A DNA stretch of 64,000 bases from Phanerodontia chrysosporium (Eukaryota; Basidiomycota; Agaricomycetes; Polyporales; Phanerochaetaceae): the NCBI GenBank assembly GCA_001910725.1, contig MJGA01000002.1:1-64000 (forward strand). Reading direction: 5' to 3'. The number at the start of each line of letters is the position of its first letter. The first letter of the stretch is position 1. This document shows positions 59,162 through 64,000 of this stretch, one piece after another. Below the pieces are notes generated by a model. It worked only from the letters and a program-made list of their open reading frames with translations. It did not search any database and was not told where the DNA came from. The translations under genes and the position numbers were made by a program.

Positions 59162-60589
59162 TTAAAAATTCTTCTGAGTCTCCGTGGTCTCATTGTCGTT
59201 GGTCTTCGAGCGCGTTGAATAATAGCGAGTGGCGAGTTCGTCGAATTGTTGCATGGACAAGGCCATGACGGCGTTGATGTCAACTTGGTTCGTGTTAGAG
59301 GTTCCTTCGTTGGTTTCGTCCTTTCCTTCGACTTGTGTTGCCCTGATCTGGGTTCGACTGTTGCCCCGGTTTGACGTAAATTGGCGTGTGAATCCGCCTC
59401 GTCCGGGGTTGTTCCTTCCTTGTCCACGCCCGTTGCCTTGTTCGTTCTGCTCTTGGTTACGGCGTGGGGCTCGGCATTCTCGTGCAATGTGCCCTTCTCG
59501 TCTACAATTGTAGCACTTGACTCCAGTCTTCCTGGTGGTGATGGCGTCGATCTCCATTGCATTGGGATCAGGAGTGGACGTAGTGTTGGAGTTGGAAGTG
59601 GTGGAATGATTGGAGTAGTGCGTGTGGTCTTTACGCTGCCGGATTGATTTGACAATGCGTCTTCTATTGTCGATGATGAGGGCATGATTCTGCCAAAGGG
59701 ATAGAGGGGCGTGATCCGGTACAACGAGGAGGAGTTTGTCGACGAGTTTATGATCGAGGGCGCGTACATATTGTTGCGCCATGGATTCATCAGCGTCGGG
59801 GTTAATGACACCTGCTTCGGCGAGAAGGGTATTGAATTCCACATTGAATTCGTGGACGGATCTGTCGCCTTGCGTAATGGCATGGAGCCTGCTCATAGCT
59901 TCCGCTCTGGGATCTGGTGATTGGTATGTGTCGAGGAAGTCTGCCTTGTGCTTGTCCCATGTGGGGAATCCACTGAGTAAGTAGATTCGCTCTCGCATGG
60001 TGGCCCATCGTCTAGGGTACTTCTTTCCTTCGTCCTTCATTCTTGAGTCGAAGTAGCGGATCTTAGATTCGTCGGTGGGGAACTTGGAGGCTTTGGCTCT
60101 AAAGTACATCTCGCATTGGTGGACGAAGTCGCGAGCCTTCTCGGCTTCTCCAGTGAATTCTTCCGGGGGTGTCATCTGTTCGTCTTGTGGTACGAGGGCC
60201 CGTATTGCCGCTGTGAAGGCTGCTAAGACATTCTGGTCGAGGTTGGATGGAGGTTGCGGCCCGTTGCCTCCTCCTCCTGGGGAATTGCCTCCTCCTCCTC
60301 CTGGCGGATTGCCTCCTCCTCCTGGAGGATTACCTCCTCCTCCTCCTGAGGGGTTGCTTCCACTTCCTTGGCCGAGGTTTCCGTAGTGTGTGAACCATGT
60401 TCCGCTCGAGTTCACGGCCTGGTTTATGGCTTGTTGGAATAGTGCGACGGATATGCCATTAGGGTTTCCCTGAAACCCAACTCGTTGTGCCACTGCTGCG
60501 AGTAATTGTTCGACGGGTAAATCGTCGAGGTTCTGTATCGTGTTTGTTTCTTGGCGTGTTTCGGTTTCCAGCTGTGTTTCGGTGGCCAT
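59162..60589 (-). CDS. gag: Gag of the Ty3/gypsy element
   Basis: 475 residues from the first ATG. There is a Gly/Pro-rich tract at residues 78-109, encoded by tandem repeats at about 60262-60358. The capsid-like region at about 135-320 contains PPEEFTGEAEKARDFVHQCE and GDRSVHEFNVEFNTLLAEAG. A single CCHC zinc knuckle, CYNCRREGHIAREC, lies at 359-372. A Gln/Asn/Arg-rich tail follows. The stop is followed 8 nt later by the pol ATG in the -1 frame, so Pol is probably made by reinitiation or by frameshifting through the U-run at the end of gag. The classical X-XXY-YYZ heptamer is not present. Confidence 0.9.
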   Translation of the reverse strand: MATETQLETETRQETNTIQNLDDLPVEQLLAAVAQRVGFQGNPNGISVALFQQAINQAVNSSGTWFTHYGNLGQGSGSNPSGGGGGNPPGGGGNPPGGGGGNSPGGGGNGPQPPSNLDQNVLAAFTAAIRALVPQDEQMTPPEEFTGEAEKARDFVHQCEMYFRAKASKFPTDESKIRYFDSRMKDEGKKYPRRWATMRERIYLLSGFPTWDKHKADFLDTYQSPDPRAEAMSRLHAITQGDRSVHEFNVEFNTLLAEAGVINPDADESMAQQYVRALDHKLVDKLLLVVPDHAPLSLWQNHALIIDNRRRIVKSIRQRKDHTHYSNHSTTSNSNTTSTPDPNAMEIDAITTRKTGVKCYNCRREGHIARECRAPRRNQEQNEQGNGRGQGRNNPGRGGFTRQFTSNRGNSRTQIRATQVEGKDETNEGTSNTNQVDINAVMALSMQQFDELATRYYSTRSKTNDNETTETQKNF

Positions 60590-60959
60590 GTCGGATTGTG
60601 TGGAGTCAGTGGACGACTGTGTTTCTTCGCTTTCGTCGTGTGCTCTTGCCTCCTGTTCGTCGGAGTATCTCTCGTATTCGTCGATGCTGGGGAATCTGCT
60701 AATTTGCTGTTCTGTCGGTCGTTCGTGATCTTCTTCAGAGATTTCGTCTTCGGGTGCTGCGTTAAGGTACCTCCAAGGGCACGGTTGTACTTGACACTTG
60801 GTCCACTGAAGTCTGTCGCGTTCGTTCTTTCCCCAGTGCTTGTCCTTGATCTGTTTCTTGTGGAATACGTGTGCGCAACTGGCGCACGCTAGCTTGTCCG
60901 TGGTGACTGCGATATTCTGGGCTTGGGCCTTAGGCAGGCCAGCCGATGCGTGTGGGAGC
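60590..60959 (-). other. in-frame upstream extension of gag lacking an AUG
   Basis: About 123 codons directly upstream of the gag ATG, in the same frame, are open from a TAG at the LTR/primer-site junction. The translation is protein-like. It has a Cys/His cluster (LACASCAHVFHKKQIKDKHW, then QWTKCQVQPCPWRYL) and a Glu/Asp-rich linker. There is no ATG in it, nor in the predicted leader. A CTG at codon 9-10 after the stop is one non-AUG candidate; splicing from elsewhere is another. Confidence 0.5.
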
Positions 60960-60966
60960 TTCTCCT
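60957..60966 (-). other. putative self-priming primer-binding site
   Basis: Two bases inside the 5' LTR, the minus strand reads AGGAGAAGCT. This is a perfect 10-nt complement of AGCTTCTCCT within the same LTR, about 34 nt after the start of the TATA box. That arrangement is the Tf1/sushi-type self-priming arrangement, in which the mRNA 5' end folds back as primer. The usual tRNA-complementary TGG start is absent. Confidence 0.6.
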
Positions 60967-60968
60967 AA

Positions 60969-61304
60969 TGTAAGAGTCTGAATACGTGTATAGAGGACTT
61001 GAGCGCAGGCCTCAAGTGTAGCGCGAGTACAGAAGACTTGGACTCAGGCTCCAAGTGTAGCAATAGATAACTAGACGAGAGTACAAGAGGAGAAGCTGAA
61101 GAAAAGAGTACAGAGAGGTAGTCCTTATATACTCTAACCCAGGCCTGCTACCAGGAGGGAACAACGAGGCATAGGCTACCAGTCAGTATGAGTCATAATG
61201 AATCAAGGGATGAAACATGATGAAAGAGGGGTGAAACATGTAAGAGAAAAGAGAGGATCAAATAAATCAGTATAGCCTTGCACAGCCATATCCCAACTGT
61301 AACA
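60969..61304 (-). repeat. 5' LTR of the Ty3/gypsy element
   Basis: Read on the minus strand it starts TGTTACAGTTGGG and ends CTCTTACA. It has a TATA box (gagtatataaggac, complement of about 61118-61131). About 30 nt downstream is AGCTTCTCCT (complement of 61088-61097), a plausible transcription start and the sequence complementary to the primer-binding site. Confidence 0.93.
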
Positions 61305-61475
61305 TCTTGCTTCATTGTAAAACCCTCCTTGCGGCCTGTGTAAAAGAAGTGTCAGCTTACGTATTTTTACAGGAGGAGGTCCGCACATAGATTACCATCG
61401 GAATCTGAGTTCCCCGTAGTCGCATGCCAGAGCCAATATACCCGGAAGGAACCCAGATGGCCAGCGAGAGGGCGT

Positions 61476-62340
61476 CTAGGTATCAGTCCGTCGTGGCGCA
61501 GACATGGTGCACGCCTGGTGCCTCGGGCGGCGGGGGAGGGTGGAGGTCTTCGATGAACTGCGAGACGATCGCATGGACCCGCGGGCCCTGCGATGCCAGG
61601 CTGTGGACCCACGACAGCGCGTGCGGCGCCCTATAAGTCCTGGTCCGATTTCGCCACGATAGGCTACTCGTGTATGGCCTCCGGCAGCTCTCGAGGTCGC
61701 GCTCTCGCCAGCTCTGGCGCCTCTCCGGACTGTCTTCTCAGGAGCTAGCATCCTGTCCGGGTTGGTGGACGTTTGTCTGTGCTGGCGCAGCAACCGACAG
61801 GGCAACTCGGCTGCTGCGCGTCCTTTTCGAGCTACGCCGTTGCCGAGGATAGCAACGAGGCTGCACGCCTGCAGGCATGCCCAAGCCAACTGGGAGCGAT
61901 ACAGACAGCGGCGGAAGAGCACGGGAAGGACCGTCAGCGCGGCGAGCGCGACGAGGGCGAGCGCCACGACCGCGGGAATCACGATCGCGACGACGAGCGC
62001 GACGACGACGTCGAGCGTCCACAAGAGGCCTGCGATAAACAGGAGCATCGCCAGCTCTAGTAGCATGGGCACTGCGCGACGGCCGCTGTGGCGTGTCAGG
62101 GCGAGGCTCACGTAGAAGAGCGCGATGATCCAGCGTGCGTCGGTCGAGGGCGTGAACGGTGCAGCTGACAGGGCGTTGTTCAATGCGATGCTGATGAAGG
62201 CAGGAAGGGGATTATCGTTCCTGTGACTCGAGATTCCGTACCAAGTAGCTGATTTGTGATGGCCGTGCCATTGGGCTGCAGCATCTGGTAGGTTTGAACG
62301 ACGAAGGCGCTCAGTATCGCTGAGAAGAGTCCTGCCTGCC
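61476..62340 (-). pseudogene. broken DUF6535 gene
   Basis: AGLFSAILSAFVVQTYQMLQ (near 62280-62335) matches the second exon of the intact gene at 40491. A frame break follows near 62190. Then come DARWIIALFYVSLALT and LLELAMLLFIAGLLWTLDVV through RRCLYRSQLAWA. The roughly 45 residues normally between the first membrane segment and the LLWTLD segment (the KQWLR...MSW region) are deleted. The C-terminal domain is missing. The Ty3/gypsy element lies 170 bp beyond its 3' end. Confidence 0.75.
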
Positions 62341-63070
62341 CGTGCCTTGTTTCAGATGTAGACAAGCTATACGAAAATTAAAAAAAGAAACCCGTACGAA
62401 TACAAGCAGCGTATCGATATCTTCTGCGTACCCCTGCGTCTTCTTCTCGTCGTAAACCAAGAGGTGTTCCTCCATGCCTGGCCACCCTGTGGGACCCGTA
62501 CCTTTCTGCAGCGTAACATCAGTTTCTGCTACCGCGCACTAGGCAGGCAGCGAATGCAGACCTCGGGTTTGGCACGTCTCGACGTCTCTATCGGCATAGC
62601 AGTCAAGCCAGACAAAGTAAGCGGGGTGGGGATGGCGAGAGACGAGCGTTGCCTGGAATGCGGTGCGTGCTTGTTTGACGAATCGGGCAGCGCTAGAAAA
62701 GGGTCTTGCCAGGATAACGGAACCATCTGTGTCTGCCAGTCGATCGTGTTCAATCCGACCAGACATATGAATGCAAGGCAAGCCATATGAAGTCGTTCAC
62801 ATCGCAACTGCATCTTCAGAGGATACAGTCGTAGCCCAAGATGCTATTCAAAAACCGGCATGTGATTGTAGCGCTGATACACCGAGACACCAGAGATAAC
62901 GCATTGAGACCTGGCAAAAATGGTACAAGTAAGGGCAAATATACAGTTTACAGATATTCAAGAGGAACATGCGCAGCAAGTGAGTATGTTGTGACGGGAT
63001 ATAATGCATCGAAGCCGAATATCCTCCAGGGATGTCAAGACGGCGCAAGCGGTGTTGCCCGTGCTGTTGC
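62341..63070. other. intergenic, no gene seen
   Basis: Frames under 110 codons on both strands without motifs. No supportable gene. Confidence 0.4.
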
Positions 63071-64000
63071 CTACGATGACGTAACCGCTGTGGTCGCAGA
63101 CTTCGCCTCGACCTGGGCCAGGTAGCCCTCGAACTCGTCCTTCAGGGTCCGCGCCAGGGCTCTGCACTCTTCAAAGCCTTCTGCTTCGACGTCCATGTCG
63201 ACGACACGTCGAAGAAGAACACAGAAGTTGGACATCTGCGACGGGACGGATCAGTACGGGGCACGGCGCGAAGAGCCGAAGCACAGAAACAAACGTACTT
63301 CTCGGACGTCGGGCATCACTGTTACAGCGTGCCCCCCATGCTTCCGTTCAAAGTGCGTTCCGTTATCGACGTCCCGCAGCACCTTCAGGAAGTGCGGAAC
63401 ATATGCCTGGAGAGCCCGTGAGCGCCGGGATGGGTCATCAGAGAAGATCAACGCACTGGCAGGCGTGGGGGATCGCCTTCGGCACGCTTCGCGTCGTAAG
63501 CCTGGAGCGCGACGAGGACCTGCACGCCGCGCACAAGCATCGTGAGGAGGGTGCCGTATCGCTGCGCTATGACGTAGTCAGCATGAGGCAGTACCGCCGG
63601 CGTTAGAGCGATGCTCACCGATGACGACCTTCCTGAGCGTGTCCTCCGCGTAGCGGACGAGCACCGGTTGGGCAGTCGAGGGCACCATGGGTGCCTTGTC
63701 GAGGGCCTCGCGCGCAAACTTCAGACCCTCTTCCCACAGGCCCTTTGCGTGGGAGAATTGCGAATCGCCGACCGTGAGGGCGGTGACGTTATACATCCGG
63801 GGCACACGTTCGAGCTGCCGCAGCGCCGTCTTCACGAAAATGTACACGGCCAGTGTCGGGGAGGAGTGGGCGATAGATTCGAGTTCCGCCACGATTGTCC
63901 CCGTTGTGGAACCAGTGAGGGCGTATTCGCGGACGATGGCTAGGCGCGGCCATGGGCTGGTCTGGAGTCTATGACATAGGGTCAGGGTGTATGCGGCATA
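63071..64000 (-). CDS. unrecognised protein, 3' part; continues past the window
   Basis: Several exons on the minus strand end at the TAG at 63073-63071. Readable parts are: AELESIAHSSPTLAVYIFVK with REALDKAPMVPSTAQPVLVR at about 63635-63900; RYGTLLTMLVRGVQVLVALQ near 63500-63560; AYVPHFLKVLRDVDNGTHFE with AVTVMPDVREV near 63300-63400; and a C-terminal SNFCVLLRRVVDMDVEAEGF with YLAQVEAKSATTAV. Introns of about 50 nt with GT-AG ends join them. The protein is amphipathic-helical with no catalytic motif seen. Its N-terminal part lies beyond 64000, so the family cannot be assigned. Confidence 0.6.

Larger units (their letters stand above)
53170..61304 (-). mobile_element. complete Ty3/gypsy chromovirus with dUTPase and extra ORF
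   Basis: An 8.1-kb LTR retrotransposon on the minus strand. Its 336-bp LTRs (53170-53505 and 60969-61304) appear identical. The target-site duplication tcttg lies at 53165-53169 and 61305-61309. Order 5' to 3' is: LTR, putative self-priming site, gag, pol (protease, dUTPase, reverse transcriptase, RNase H, integrase, chromodomain), a third ORF, LTR. All frames are long and open, and the catalytic residues I checked are present. Identical LTRs and an intact target duplication imply very recent transposition, so the element may be active. Confidence 0.95.

Noticed and set aside
59150..59170. Classical -1 frameshift heptamer at the gag/pol junction
   Set aside because: The U-run AAUUUUUAA does not fit X-XXY-YYZ in the gag frame; pol also has its own ATG 8 nt after the gag stop.

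Overview
The window is nuclear DNA of a basidiomycete fungus, most likely an agaricomycete of the polypore type (inferred). The evidence is many short spliceosomal introns (about 45-75 nt, GT-AG with some GC-AG), a plasma-membrane H+-ATPase, HET-domain and DUF6535 proteins, expanded F-box/leucine-rich-repeat-like paralogs, and Ty3/gypsy and Ty1/copia retroelements.

Layout. 0-1 kb: an unrecognised minus-strand gene without an in-frame ATG. 1.08-4.14 kb: two 694-bp solo LTRs in inverted orientation around a 1.7-kb insert. The insert carries a full-consensus hammerhead ribozyme motif, direct repeats and a transhydrogenase gene scrap. 5.06-5.49 kb: a copia 3' end. 5.6-17 kb: a conserved core with a secreted GH43 arabinanase (minus), the ER glycoprotein-folding sensor UGGT (minus, KDEL end) and COPII SEC23 (plus). 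The last two are divergent from a 409-bp shared promoter. SEC23 carries two one-base frameshifts, both beside homopolymers. 18-24 kb: an unrecognised gene, then F-box/LRR paralogs, one nearly intact and others decayed. 24.5-30.6 and 34.9-36 kb: GC-rich DNA with no credible gene, surrounding the plasma-membrane H+-ATPase (30.8-34.1 kb). This block is bounded by diverged inverted copies of one fragment. 37-47 kb: a decayed F-box gene, an intact DUF6535 membrane protein and two intact F-box genes. 47.5-52.1 kb: a HET-domain gene and a secreted amidohydrolase/decarboxylase-like enzyme (both minus). 53.2-61.3 kb: a complete Ty3/gypsy chromovirus (minus) with identical LTRs and a 5-bp target duplication. 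61.5-64 kb: a broken DUF6535 gene and the 3' part of an unrecognised gene leaving the window.

The most unusual items are the hammerhead motif at 1848-1922 and the architecture of the Ty3/gypsy element. That element has a dUTPase between protease and reverse transcriptase, a predicted self-priming primer-binding site, a Gag reading frame extending about 120 codons upstream with no AUG, and a third ORF after the chromodomain in another frame.

UGGT and SEC23 both serve the early secretory pathway. The H+-ATPase, GH43 and amidohydrolase fit a plant-litter or wood lifestyle (inference). The F-box, DUF6535 and HET genes form typical fast-evolving accessory neighbourhoods into which retroelements have inserted.
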